From Firmicutes bacterium UBA4996 (GTDB lineage Bacteria > Bacillota > Limnochordia > Darwinibacteriales > Darwinibacteriaceae): a stretch of DNA of 28,351 nt. Positions 15,742 through 24,973 of the stretch are shown piece by piece (position 1 is the first letter of the stretch; each line of letters opens with the position of its first letter). Position numbers and translations under genes: made by a program. The notes beneath the pieces are model-generated. The model did no database searches and was not told the origin of the DNA. It saw only the letters and a list, made by a program, of their open reading frames with translations. The DNA lies in the NCBI GenBank assembly GCA_002396805.1, contig DGYW01000047.1, forward strand, positions 13,948 through 42,298. The letters run 5' to 3'.

Positions 15742-16452
15742 ATGGGTTTTAGTGCAAGTTGGCGATTGTTTGTGCAAGCTTTAAAAACTAGTTACGACCA
15801 TATCGGGAAGGTGATGCTATTCAACCTGATTTGGTTTGCCATGGGTTTTGCTCCAATTTTAGTCATGACCTACCTTCCGGTGAACAGTGATATCTTCTTT
15901 GCTGCCTGCCTGATTACGACGTTTATCACTCTTGGAGGAGCCACCGCGGCAATTCATTATGTGATGAGTCGGATCATTTCCGGTGAGGACACTTCGGTAC
16001 GGGATTTTTGGAATGGTTTCAAGCAGTTCTTTGCCCGGGGTGGCGTAATTCTGTTCTTAGCCATTTTAGGTTTCACAATTCTTGTTTTCAACATTTGGTT
16101 TAGCGGCAACTATCCCAATACTGTCTTTTTGATCTTGGCCGGTTTTTGGGTTTGGGGCATTATTTACTGGTATGCCATGCTCCAATTTGTCTTTCCCTTC
16201 TTAACTCAGCAGAATGTCGGGGTATTCTTAAGCCTCAAAAGGGCAGCCTTGATTACTTTAGACAATCCCTTGGCCAGTGGAATCCTTTTGGTTTTAGGTC
16301 TAGTGGTGATTGTGCTTAGTGCTGTGTTAGCGGCACCAATTTTGATCTTCACGGCTAGTTTCTTAGCCCTTCTACAAAATTATTTCTATAACGAGCTCAT
16401 GCTAAAATACGATACTATAGAAACAGAAGAAGAATTACCGGAAGTGGAGTAA
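15742..16452 (+). CDS. YesL/DUF624-like membrane protein
   Basis: A 236-aa integral membrane protein with about six hydrophobic segments (roughly 20-45, 50-75, 95-118, 122-150, 178-198 and 200-222) and a short acidic C-terminal tail (ETEEELPEVE). The general form and the N-terminal FVQALKTSYDHIGKVMLFNLIW pattern resemble the YesL/DUF624 family of unknown function. It sits 15 bases after argS and 12 bases before pyrG, the place where clostridia often have a small gene, so it is likely co-transcribed with both. No functional residues can be named. Confidence 0.75.
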   Translation: MGFSASWRLFVQALKTSYDHIGKVMLFNLIWFAMGFAPILVMTYLPVNSDIFFAACLITTFITLGGATAAIHYVMSRIISGEDTSVRDFWNGFKQFFARGGVILFLAILGFTILVFNIWFSGNYPNTVFLILAGFWVWGIIYWYAMLQFVFPFLTQQNVGVFLSLKRAALITLDNPLASGILLVLGLVVIVLSAVLAAPILIFTASFLALLQNYFYNELMLKYDTIETEEELPEVE

Positions 16453-18066
<1,614 letters not shown>

Positions 18067-18085
18067 TTTGCTTGGAGGTGGTAGA

Positions 18086-18562
18086 ATGCTAAGGATGAAC
18101 GTGAAGGTTGTGGGCGTGGATCGAGAGACACTGCTGCCAGTGGTCATTCTTACCGATAGTGATGAACACTCTTATGTTCCCTTGGTGATTGGTCCCGCTG
18201 AAGCTAATGCCATTGCTCTAGTTTTAGAAAATGTGGAAGTACCTAGACCCCTTACCCATGATTTGCTGTTAAATTCAATTCTTGCTTTGGGTGCCACCGT
18301 TGATCGGGCCATCTTAACTGATTTAGCGGAAGATGTTTATTACGCGGAACTACATTTTTTGCAGGATGGTAAGACTGTGCGCATAGATTGCAGACCCAGT
18401 GATGCCATTGCCCTTGCCCTGCGGGCAGGTGCTCCCATCTTCGTAGATGAGAAGATCGCCTCTAGGGCAGTTGTTGTTCCTCAAGACGATGATCCGGAAT
18501 TGGCTGAATTCCGCTCGTTTTTGGAGGATCTATCACCCGATGATTTTCGCAAAAATAACTAA
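18086..18562 (+). CDS. Bifunctional nuclease (BFN/DUF151) family protein
   Basis: A 158-aa protein with the BFN/DUF151 pattern: N-terminal VKVVGVDRETLLPVVILTD, YVPLVIGPAEANAIALVLENVEVPRPLTHDLL, and RPSDAIALALRAGAPIFVDEKI. The acidic C-terminal tail is variable in the family. Plant and some bacterial members are reported to have RNase and DNase activity; the role in Bacillota is not settled. ATG 18086 is chosen because GGAGG (18074-18078) is 7 bases before it; an in-frame TTG at 18068 lies upstream of that site. It follows pyrG by 19 bases and is probably in the same operon. Confidence 0.85.
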   Translation: MLRMNVKVVGVDRETLLPVVILTDSDEHSYVPLVIGPAEANAIALVLENVEVPRPLTHDLLLNSILALGATVDRAILTDLAEDVYYAELHFLQDGKTVRIDCRPSDAIALALRAGAPIFVDEKIASRAVVVPQDDDPELAEFRSFLEDLSPDDFRKNN

Positions 18563-18641
18563 GGGATCAAGCTTGCTCCCGGTGATTTTGAATAGATGGT
18601 AATTACCAGGCGCATACTCTTGTTTAGAAAGGGTGTGCGCT

Positions 18642-19019
18642 ATGTTATTGAGAAATATTCAGTTAATAGTAGTAGTGGGTATTTTACTCCTAACCTTGAC
18701 TGTGCCGGTCCATGGAAGAACATCTTCTTGGCAGATGGTCTATGGTGATGTGGTGCAGGTTTTTGCTGAGCAACAGAAAATCCTCATGGAAAGCGGGGGA
18801 CAAAAGTCCATTCTTGCGGTGGATTGTGACTGTGTCATCTTGCGCTTGGGCAAACCCGCTAGCCTAGAATCCTTACGCCCCATTGCTTCAGGTGTTTATC
18901 AGGACGCTCTGTGCTGGGTTAATAGCCAGGGTTTAGTCAGCTATATTCTGGTAAATTATTTAGTTCAGGAAGAAGACGGTCTCTTGGTTAATTATGATAT
19001 ATTTGGTAACCTTAAATAA
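18642..19019 (+). CDS. Small secreted or membrane-anchored hypothetical protein
   Basis: A 125-aa protein I do not recognise. Residues 6-24 are strongly hydrophobic (LLRNIQLIVVVGILLLTLT) and end in VPVHGRTSS, so a signal peptide or N-terminal anchor is likely. The rest alternates short beta-prone stretches and holds Cys62 and Cys64 (VDCDCVI) and Cys91. The pattern SSWQMVYGDVVQVFAEQQKILMES suggests a small beta-barrel, but this is only an impression. ATG 18642 is preferred, as GAAAGGG lies 9 bases upstream; a GTG at 18633 directly abuts that site. It has a 79-base gap upstream and no clear promoter. Confidence 0.7.
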   Translation: MLLRNIQLIVVVGILLLTLTVPVHGRTSSWQMVYGDVVQVFAEQQKILMESGGQKSILAVDCDCVILRLGKPASLESLRPIASGVYQDALCWVNSQGLVSYILVNYLVQEEDGLLVNYDIFGNLK

Positions 19020-19078
19020 TTACGAAGGATAACTTCTCTCGTTGGCGAATAAATAGATCGCGATAGGAGGAGTTTATA

Positions 19079-19702
19079 GTGATTGTAAATAGCGAAAGGG
19101 CTATTGCGTTAACTTGCCCCGCTTGTCAAGTGATCCAAGAACACCCGTTTTCGCTCTTTACGATCTCACGGCAACCCTTACAGCTCTTGTGCCGTTGCGG
19201 TTTCTCCCAAGGTCATTTGCGTAAGCTGAAAAGAAATTATGAATTAGATGTGCTTGGTGTGGATGGGGATCGGGTCCGGTTATTACTTTCCAGAAACGAG
19301 CTGATCCGCACGCCCTTACGAAATATTTTTTCAACGAAAAACGGACAAGAACTGGGCTATATTGGTAGCCCTGAGGCAGTACAAGAGGCGATTGTCACAG
19401 GTTCTCGGGACTTCGTCGCGGAGTCCGGAGATTTTGCCAATCCACAAATCATGCGCGAAATATTAGCAATGTTGCAGGATTTAGCGGAACAACATAAAAT
19501 AAGATGCGAGTGTGAACATCCCTCTGTTGGTATAGACATCTACGCTGATAAGGTGGAATTAGTGTGCGCTTTTTGTGGTAGTATGGTAGTAATTGGTGCC
19601 AGTACTCATAAACACCAAGAAAGGCTGTCTCGAGTATCTGAAATCATTATGGAACCATGTACAGCTCAATATCTAGAGGAATGGTTGAAGCCATTAACCT
19701 AA
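19079..19702 (+). CDS. Hypothetical protein with two putative zinc-ribbon halves
   Basis: A 207-aa protein not recognised beyond its cysteines. Near the N-terminus are Cys13-x2-Cys16 and Cys38-x-Cys40; near the C-terminus Cys143-x-Cys145 and Cys163-x2-Cys166. The order is mirrored (CxxC...CxC, then CxC...CxxC), suggesting two treble-clef or zinc-ribbon sites. The middle (41-135) is mixed alpha/beta, and residues 122-140 look like an amphipathic helix. No signal peptide, so cytoplasmic. The start is GTG at 19079 with ATAGGAGGAG upstream. It ends 31 bases before fba, so co-transcription with fba is possible. DNA, RNA or protein binding is conceivable but unproven. Confidence 0.75.
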   Translation: MIVNSERAIALTCPACQVIQEHPFSLFTISRQPLQLLCRCGFSQGHLRKLKRNYELDVLGVDGDRVRLLLSRNELIRTPLRNIFSTKNGQELGYIGSPEAVQEAIVTGSRDFVAESGDFANPQIMREILAMLQDLAEQHKIRCECEHPSVGIDIYADKVELVCAFCGSMVVIGASTHKHQERLSRVSEIIMEPCTAQYLEEWLKPLT

Positions 19703-19733
19703 ACAAACTCGAGTCTAAAAGGAGGTTATTCAC

Positions 19734-20585
19734 ATGTTAGTATCTGGCAAGGAACTATTTCAAGCAGCAAAAAAAGGTGGATATGCAGTAGGGGCCTTTA
19801 ACCTGAACAACATGGAAATTTTGCAGGCAATTATTGAAGCGGCCGAAGAAGAAAATTCTCCGGTTTTTCTCCAAGCCAGCCAAGGCGGAATTAAGTATGC
19901 CGGTATTGAATACATTGCTGGAATGGCGAAGATTGCCGCCGAAAGAGCCAAAGTACCTGTGGCCCTAAACCTAGATCATGGCACAAGCTTTACTCAGGTA
20001 GTACAATGCGTTCGTCATGGTTTTTCTGCGGTAATGATTGACGGTTCGCAGCATCCCTTTGAGGAGAATATTGCCATCACTAAAAAGGTTGTTGAGGTAG
20101 CCCATCCTAACGGAGTTTCTGTAGAGGCAGAACTAGGCAAGATTGGCGGGGTGGAAGATGATATTATGGTATCTGCCCGTGATGCCACGTTTACGGATCC
20201 CAAGGAAGCCGCAGAATTTGCAGAACGTACTCAAGTAGATGCCCTCGCCATTGCTATTGGCACCGCTCATGGCGTCTACAAAGGCGAACCTAAGCTGGAT
20301 TTTGACCGCTTGGCGGAAATCAGTAAAGCTACGGATGTACCCCTAGTATTGCATGGTGCTTCGGGAGTAGGCGATGAGGCCATCCGCAAAGCAGTACCCT
20401 ATGGAATTTGTAAGATTAATATTGATACAGAATTGCGCCAGGCTTTTGCCCGTGCGATCCAGCAAGTTATCGCCAAGAATCCTAATGAAATCGACCCAAG
20501 AAAGATGCTCGGACCAGCGAAGGATGCCATGAAGGAAGTGGCGAGAACCAAGATGCGCCTGTTTGGTTCTGCTGGCAAGGCTTAG
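19734..20585 (+). CDS. fba: Class II fructose-1,6-bisphosphate aldolase
   Basis: Zinc-dependent aldolase (283 aa) interconverting fructose-1,6-bisphosphate with dihydroxyacetone phosphate and glyceraldehyde-3-phosphate. Class II features are the catalytic/zinc pair Asp81-His82 (LNLDHGTS), the EAELGKIGG loop (131-139), zinc ligands His179 (IGTAHGVYKG) and His207 (LVLHGASG), and the phosphate-binding NIDTELR segment. AAAAGGAGG precedes the ATG. Its position upstream of rho and rpmE matches many Bacillota. A clear terminator follows. A tagatose-bisphosphate aldolase is the main alternative, as the two are close relatives, but the genomic position favours Fba. Confidence 0.93.
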   Translation: MLVSGKELFQAAKKGGYAVGAFNLNNMEILQAIIEAAEEENSPVFLQASQGGIKYAGIEYIAGMAKIAAERAKVPVALNLDHGTSFTQVVQCVRHGFSAVMIDGSQHPFEENIAITKKVVEVAHPNGVSVEAELGKIGGVEDDIMVSARDATFTDPKEAAEFAERTQVDALAIAIGTAHGVYKGEPKLDFDRLAEISKATDVPLVLHGASGVGDEAIRKAVPYGICKINIDTELRQAFARAIQQVIAKNPNEIDPRKMLGPAKDAMKEVARTKMRLFGSAGKA

Positions 20586-20597
20586 ACGATCTTCTCA

Positions 20598-20622
20598 GGG
20601 GAAGGTAATTCCTTCCCCTTTT
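20598..20622 (+). terminator. Rho-independent terminator after fba
   Basis: GGGGAAGG (20598-20605) pairs perfectly with CCTTCCCC (20611-20618) around a TAATT loop, followed by TTTT. It separates fba from rho. Confidence 0.85.
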
Positions 20623-20640
20623 AATTAAGGTGGTGAATGT

Positions 20641-21912
20641 TTGAATATTGCAGAGCTTGAATCGAAGACTGCTCAAGATTTACAGGATTTGGCCCGTAGT
20701 TTAGGTGTTTCTGGTTTTACCAGGCTCCGTAAGAAGGATTTAATAATTGAGATTTTGAAGTATGAGACTACCAAAGAAAACCTTTTGTTCATTAGTGGGA
20801 TTTTGGAGATTACTAGTGACGGTTATGGTTTTCTAAGGGTCGATAATTACACACCCGGACCTGATGACGTTTATGTCTCGCCCTCACAAATTCGGCGCTT
20901 CTCCATGCGTACCGGAGATGAGATTTTAGGGCAAGTCCGTCCACCCAAGGATGGAGAACGTTATTTTGCTTTGTTACGGGTCTTGGCCATTAACCTTTCC
21001 GATCCTGAACTGGCCTCGAAGCGACCATGTTTCGATGAACTAACCCCTATTTACCCCAATCAACGTCTACACCTAGAAACAACACCAACGAATTACTCCA
21101 TGCGCTTAATGGACATATTATCTCCACTGGGTTTTGGTCAGCGTGGTTTGATTGTCTCCCCACCGAAGGCTGGTAAAACAACTATTCTTAAGATGTTAGC
21201 CAATGCCATCGCAGAGAACCATCCGGATATGGAGATTATTGTGTTACTCATTGATGAACGACCAGAAGAAGTTACAGATATGGAACGTTCGGTTAATGGA
21301 GAAGTTATTAGTTCTACTTTTGATCTCCCACCAGAAAACCATGTACGGGTGGCCGATATTGTCTTAGCTAGGGCCAAGAGTTTGGTGGAATCAGGTAAAG
21401 ATGTGGTCATTTTGTTAGACAGTATTACCCGTTTGGCTCGTGCTCACAACCTTATTGTACCTCCCAGTGGTCGGACTTTATCAGGAGGCGTTGATCCTGC
21501 CGCCTTACATCGACCAAAAAGATTTTTTGGAGCGGCTCGCAAGTTAGAGGAACAGGGTAGTCTGACAATTTTAGCCACTGCCTTAGTCGAGACCGGCAGT
21601 CGTATGGATGATGTAATTTTCGAAGAATTTAAGGGTACCGGAAATATGGAGCTCCATCTTGATCGTAAGCTGGCAGAGCGTCGAGTTTTTCCGGCCATTG
21701 ATATTTATCGTTCAGGAACCAGACGGGAAGAGCTTTTGCTCAGTCCAGAAGAGCTGGATGGAACTTGGGTGTTGCGAAAAGCCATGGGTTCTTTGGGTCC
21801 CGCCGAAACTTTAGATTTATTATTAGACCGTTTGACTAATACTAAAAACAATCAAGAACTATTAGAGTTGGTTACCACCTCAACTTTCGCGGATAATGTA
21901 AGGAACAAGTAA
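20641..21912 (+). CDS. rho: Transcription termination factor Rho
   Basis: Hexameric RNA helicase (423 aa) that ends transcription at Rho-dependent sites. An N-terminal helical SAP-like domain (1-45), an OB-fold RNA-binding domain (about 50-120, GYGFLR...[13 protein letters not shown]) and a RecA-type ATPase domain with Walker A PPKAGKTT (174-181) and [16 protein letters not shown] are all present, as are the Q/R-loop regions ([20 protein letters not shown]). No long acidic or repeat insertion. The start is TTG at 20641, served by AAGGTGGTG; no ATG fits the frame. Gene order fba-rho-(...)-rpmE is typical. Confidence 0.97.
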   Translation: MNIAELESKTAQDLQDLARSLGVSGFTRLRKKDLIIEILKYETTKENLLFISGILEITSDGYGFLRVDNYTPGPDDVYVSPSQIRRFSMRTGDEILGQVRPPKDGERYFALLRVLAINLSDPELASKRPCFDELTPIYPNQRLHLETTPTNYSMRLMDILSPLGFGQRGLIVSPPKAGKTTILKMLANAIAENHPDMEIIVLLIDERPEEVTDMERSVNGEVISSTFDLPPENHVRVADIVLARAKSLVESGKDVVILLDSITRLARAHNLIVPPSGRTLSGGVDPAALHRPKRFFGAARKLEEQGSLTILATALVETGSRMDDVIFEEFKGTGNMELHLDRKLAERRVFPAIDIYRSGTRREELLLSPEELDGTWVLRKAMGSLGPAETLDLLLDRLTNTKNNQELLELVTTSTFADNVRNK

Positions 21913-21978
21913 AAGGATTTTCTTATTCGGCGTCGAAGAGTCTAAGGTGAGTTATTGCCAGTCGAGGGAGGATTTATC

Positions 21979-23085
21979 ATGTGGAGGCGTGTGATCCGCA
22001 ACCGAGGATTTGTTTTGTTAATCTTCATGATCATCTTTAGCTTCGGGATCCTAGGTCAAGTTGACACTAGGATGCATATTGGGGGAAGCGACTGGGATCT
22101 AAATAGCATGATTTACATTAATATCGATGAATTTCTGATGGATGATCCAAACCAGCAAGCTCCATTTGAACAACAAAACACAGTTTCTCTCGACGGAATC
22201 ACGGGACTAGTGACCCAATCTCAACCTCAAGTGGCAGTAGAGTTGGAGGTGGAGTCTGAGGTAGCGGAACCTCTACAGGAGACAACCTCCGTCGCCACTA
22301 TTACTAAAGAGGAGGTAACTCCTCCGGCGTCTGCTCGACCCCAGGTAGAAGAGAAAAAGCAAGAAAAACCAAGTGTGTTTGTACATAAGGTTCATTCGGG
22401 AGAGACTTTGTGGGACATAGCTAATGCCTATGGGATTACCGTAGATACCATTTTGTCTGCCAATGACTTAAGAGATCCTAATCGGATTTCTGTAGGGCAA
22501 GAACTGCAGATTCTGTCGGTTAAGGGTGTGTTGCACAAAGTGGCTACTGGCGAAAGTCTCTGGGAAATTGCAGAACGCTACAAAATTCCCATTGATGAGA
22601 TTGCGCAAGCTAACTCCATCACAGATCCGAGTAGGCTTCAGCCCAATACCCAATTAGTGATTCCGGGCGCCACACGGTTAATGCCTAGAGATGTGTTACT
22701 AGTTAGTGGACAGTTGCAAAAGGCTTTCGACTGGCCGACTAGAGGCCGAATATCTTCTGCCTTTGGACCTCGCTGGGGTAAGATGCATAACGGTCTTGAT
22801 ATCGCTGTACCTACTGGTACCCCCATCAAAGCTGCTGCCGATGGCCGGATAACCTTTGCCGGTTGGAATGGTGGTTATGGCATCTTGGTTATTGTTGACC
22901 ATGGTAATGGGATTGAAACGCGTTATGCTCACAATTCTAGGTTAAATGTGAAAGTGGGGCAAAAGGTTGAACGCGGTCAGGTTGTGTCTTATAGTGGTAA
23001 TACGGGTGTTTCGACAGGTCCCCATCTCCACTTTGAGATTCGGTACCGGAACAATCCTGTCAATCCCCAAACTTATTTAAGATAA
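21979..23085 (+). CDS. LysM and M23-domain cell-wall metallopeptidase
   Basis: A membrane-anchored peptidoglycan hydrolase or related factor (368 aa). An N-terminal transmembrane segment (about 10-27) is followed by an acidic linker (50-133), two LysM domains (about 134-179 and 185-229, each starting with a HKV...SGETLW/GESLW pattern) and an M23 peptidase domain (about 258-365). Zinc and catalytic residues are complete: His270-x3-Asp274, His318, and His349/His351 in HLHFE. It should therefore be an active endopeptidase, unlike degenerate SpoIIQ-type relatives. ATG 21979 is chosen because GGGAGG (21966-21971) lies 7 bases upstream; an in-frame TTG at 21955 lies before it. No other cell-division or sporulation genes flank it. 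Confidence 0.9.
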   Translation: MWRRVIRNRGFVLLIFMIIFSFGILGQVDTRMHIGGSDWDLNSMIYINIDEFLMDDPNQQAPFEQQNTVSLDGITGLVTQSQPQVAVELEVESEVAEPLQETTSVATITKEEVTPPASARPQVEEKKQEKPSVFVHKVHSGETLWDIANAYGITVDTILSANDLRDPNRISVGQELQILSVKGVLHKVATGESLWEIAERYKIPIDEIAQANSITDPSRLQPNTQLVIPGATRLMPRDVLLVSGQLQKAFDWPTRGRISSAFGPRWGKMHNGLDIAVPTGTPIKAAADGRITFAGWNGGYGILVIVDHGNGIETRYAHNSRLNVKVGQKVERGQVVSYSGNTGVSTGPHLHFEIRYRNNPVNPQTYLR

Positions 23086-23100
23086 CTAGAACCGAATTTG

Positions 23101-23129
23101 TTGCCAGAGTGACCAGACTGTGTTATAAT
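23101..23129 (+). promoter_or_regulatory. rpmE: Strong sigma-A promoter for rpmE
   Basis: TTGCCA (23101-23106), a 17-base spacer and a perfect TATAAT (23124-23129). It lies in the 87-base gap between the M23 peptidase gene and rpmE, with the start point near 23136. Confidence 0.85.
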
Positions 23130-23172
23130 ATTTTTTGGTTTAGCCAGCAAAGATAGTGAGGTGAATGAGAAC

Positions 23173-23385
23173 ATGAAAACTGATATACATCCACAGTATG
23201 GGAAAAGTGTTGTGACCTGTTCTTGTGGCGAAACATTTGAGACTGGATCCACAAAGAAGGAAATCAAGGTGGAAGTGTGTTCCAAATGTCACCCCTTCTA
23301 CACTGGTCAAAGACAAACCTTGAGTAATACCGGTGGGCGGGTTGAACGTTTCTTGACTAGGTACAATATGAAAGACAAAAACTAA
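23173..23385 (+). CDS. rpmE: 50S ribosomal protein L31, zinc-binding type
   Basis: L31 (70 aa) of the large ribosomal subunit. It is the zinc ('C+') form, with Cys16, Cys18, Cys36 and Cys39 all present ([19 protein letters not shown]). Zinc-containing L31 can act as a zinc reserve that is replaced by a zinc-free paralogue under limitation in some bacteria; no such paralogue is in the window. ATG 23173 is the start, with AGTGAGGTGA 8 bases upstream. The gene has its own promoter and terminator. Confidence 0.97.
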   Translation: MKTDIHPQYGKSVVTCSCGETFETGSTKKEIKVEVCSKCHPFYTGQRQTLSNTGGRVERFLTRYNMKDKN

Positions 23386-23400
23386 ACTTAACACACTAAG

Positions 23401-23422
23401 AGCAGGGGAGACCCTGCTTTTT
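23401..23422 (+). terminator. Rho-independent terminator after rpmE
   Basis: AGCAGGG (23401-23407) pairs perfectly with CCCTGCT (23412-23418) around a GAGA tetraloop, followed by a T-run (23418-23422). Confidence 0.85.
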
Positions 23423-23443
23423 CTGTTGGAGGGAGGTCTCCGA

Positions 23444-24373
23444 GTGGGAGTTTTCTTAGCGCCCATGGCTGGAGTTACGGATTTGCCTTTTCGCATTTTA
23501 GCCAGGGAATATGGGGCAGACTTGGGAGTAAGTGAAATGGTTTCAGCCCAGGCCCTACTTTATGATAATCAAAGGACTTTCAAAATGCTTACCATCGACC
23601 CAAGGGAGCGACCGGTAGCCATTCAGTTATTTGGTCATGATCCTCTGGTTATGGCCCAAGCGGCCAGAATTGTCTGGGAGCACGTCGGTCCCGAAATGAT
23701 CGATCTCAACTTTGGCTGTCCAACCCCGAAAATCGTGAAAAACGGGGATGGTTCGGCTCTTTTGCGCAATCCGAAATTGTTGGGAGATATTGCTAAAGCA
23801 ACTGTGGAAGCTGTGCCTATACCCGTTACGGCTAAAATCCGTATAGGCTGGGACGCGGAGAATATTAACTGTCTTGAAGTTGCCCGACGTCTTGAGGAGA
23901 ATGGAGTATACTGGATCACAGTTCATGGCAGAACGCGAGAGCAGTTCTATGGGGGCAAGGCAGATTGGGAGTGGATTGCCCGCATTAAAGAAGCTAGTAG
24001 GATTCCTATTGTAGGTAATGGAGATGTTTTTTCTCAAGCAGATGCCCAAGGCCTTATTGAGCAAACCAAGTGTGATCATATTGCCATAGGACGTGGAGCC
24101 CAGGGTAATCCGTGGATTTTCAGTCAAATCAAAGCTTGGTTAAACGAGGGGATTCTCATCCCTGAGCCTACAGTGGAAGAACGTATAGAGCTAGCCATCC
24201 GCCATCTTCACATGAAGGTAGAATACTCTGGAGAACATACTGGAATCCGTGAGATGCGTCCTCATCTCGCATGGTATCTAAAGGGAATTCCCTATTCGTC
24301 TGAAACCCGTTGCTTAATTAACACTACCACCACTCTTAAGGAGATGGAGCAACTACTAAAAGAATTGTTGTAG
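23444..24373 (+). CDS. dusB: tRNA-dihydrouridine synthase (DusB-like)
   Basis: FMN/NADPH-dependent enzyme (309 aa) reducing specific uridines in tRNA D-loops. The TIM-barrel starts with FLAPMAGVTDLPFR; the catalytic-Cys motif DLNFGCPTPKIVKNGDGSAL, the GRTREQFYGGKADW segment and the C-terminal IGRGAQGNPWIF phosphate-binding region are all present. The KNGxGSALL form points to the DusB group. The start is GTG at 23444 because GGGAGG (23431-23436) lies 7 bases upstream; a TTG at 23426 is in frame but upstream of that site and overlaps the terminator region. The promoter of the next pair overlaps its stop codon. Confidence 0.93.
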   Translation: MGVFLAPMAGVTDLPFRILAREYGADLGVSEMVSAQALLYDNQRTFKMLTIDPRERPVAIQLFGHDPLVMAQAARIVWEHVGPEMIDLNFGCPTPKIVKNGDGSALLRNPKLLGDIAKATVEAVPIPVTAKIRIGWDAENINCLEVARRLEENGVYWITVHGRTREQFYGGKADWEWIARIKEASRIPIVGNGDVFSQADAQGLIEQTKCDHIAIGRGAQGNPWIFSQIKAWLNEGILIPEPTVEERIELAIRHLHMKVEYSGEHTGIREMRPHLAWYLKGIPYSSETRCLINTTTTLKEMEQLLKELL

Positions 24374-24396
24374 AGGGGATTCAGAAGTGATATAAT
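24368..24396 (+). promoter_or_regulatory. Sigma-A promoter for the HTH / quinate-dehydrogenase-like pair
   Basis: TTGTAG (24368-24373, overlapping the dus stop codon), a 17-base spacer and a perfect TATAAT (24391-24396). The start point would be near 24403, inside the dyad at 24398-24420. Confidence 0.75.
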
Positions 24397-24397
24397 T

Positions 24398-24420
24398 GTT
24401 GTGTACACATTGTGCACAAC
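24398..24420 (+). promoter_or_regulatory. Candidate operator dyad at the transcription start
   Basis: A 23-base imperfect dyad with arms GTTGTG (24398-24403) and CACAAC (24415-24420). It can also be read as two abutting near-palindromes, TTGTGTACACA (24399-24409) and TTGTGCACAA (24410-24419). It begins 2 bases after the -10 box and covers the expected start point, a classic repressor position. The HTH protein encoded 20 bases downstream is the natural candidate ligand; this is inference. Confidence 0.6.
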
Positions 24421-24439
24421 ACAGGGAAGGGGTGTCGAA

Positions 24440-24970
24440 GTGGGCGGATTTTTCCGTGTGGGCGATAAGTTGCTGAACCGAGATAAGGTTGATCGGATTA
24501 TTGACCGCATCTTCGACCTGCGGGTTTCTGGGCTCTCCCAACAAGAAGTGGCCCAAAGGGTTGGTTGTGACCGTTCCTTTGTTTCCCGTTTAGAAAGCCT
24601 TGCAGAGGTTCGTAAAGGTGGTAGTCTAGCCATCATTGGTTTTCCCCTTGCTAATACGTTAGAGATTCAAGATCTGTGTAGCGAGCTGGGAGTCGACTAT
24701 ACTCTTTTAATGAACGACGAAGAGCGCTGGAAGCTCATTCAGTCCTTTGATGGTGAGAGCTTGCTGAATTGGCTTATGGAGCTTATGGTGGAGATGAGTG
24801 ACTATGACCATGTAATTATGATTGGCTCTGATATGCGCATTCGTTTAGCGGAAGCAATTCTAGGTGAAAAGGTTTTCGGGATTTTGATTGGAGCTTCCCC
24901 CATTCAAGAAGACTACTATTTAAGCCTTGACAAAGTACGGAACCTCATTATTTCGATTAAAGGGGATTAG
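24440..24970 (+). CDS. HTH-domain protein, probable regulator of the following gene
   Basis: A 176-aa protein with a helix-turn-helix at about 32-52 (LSQQEVAQRVGCDRSFVSRLE) followed by an alpha/beta domain (62-176) with SLAIIGFPLAN, a helix, and HVIMIGSDMRIRLAEAILGEKVFGILIGASPI, resembling a small Rossmann-like sensor or effector domain. I know related proteins only as uncharacterised HTH proteins found beside the gene that follows here. GTG 24440 is chosen because AGGGAAGGGG lies 7 bases upstream; an in-frame start at 24401 would lie inside the operator. It is three bases from the next gene. Autorepression through the dyad at 24398-24420 is likely but unproven. Confidence 0.82.
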   Translation: MGGFFRVGDKLLNRDKVDRIIDRIFDLRVSGLSQQEVAQRVGCDRSFVSRLESLAEVRKGGSLAIIGFPLANTLEIQDLCSELGVDYTLLMNDEERWKLIQSFDGESLLNWLMELMVEMSDYDHVIMIGSDMRIRLAEAILGEKVFGILIGASPIQEDYYLSLDKVRNLIISIKGD

Positions 24971-24973
24971 GCC

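Noticed and set aside
18597..18608. Perfect 12-base palindrome TGGTAATTACCA ahead of the small secreted protein gene
   Set aside because: Several such palindromes are expected by chance in 28 kb, and no promoter with correct spacing is visible.
23627..24127. 166-codon minus-strand open frame
   Set aside because: It is the antisense shadow of the dihydrouridine synthase gene; its product shows no family pattern.
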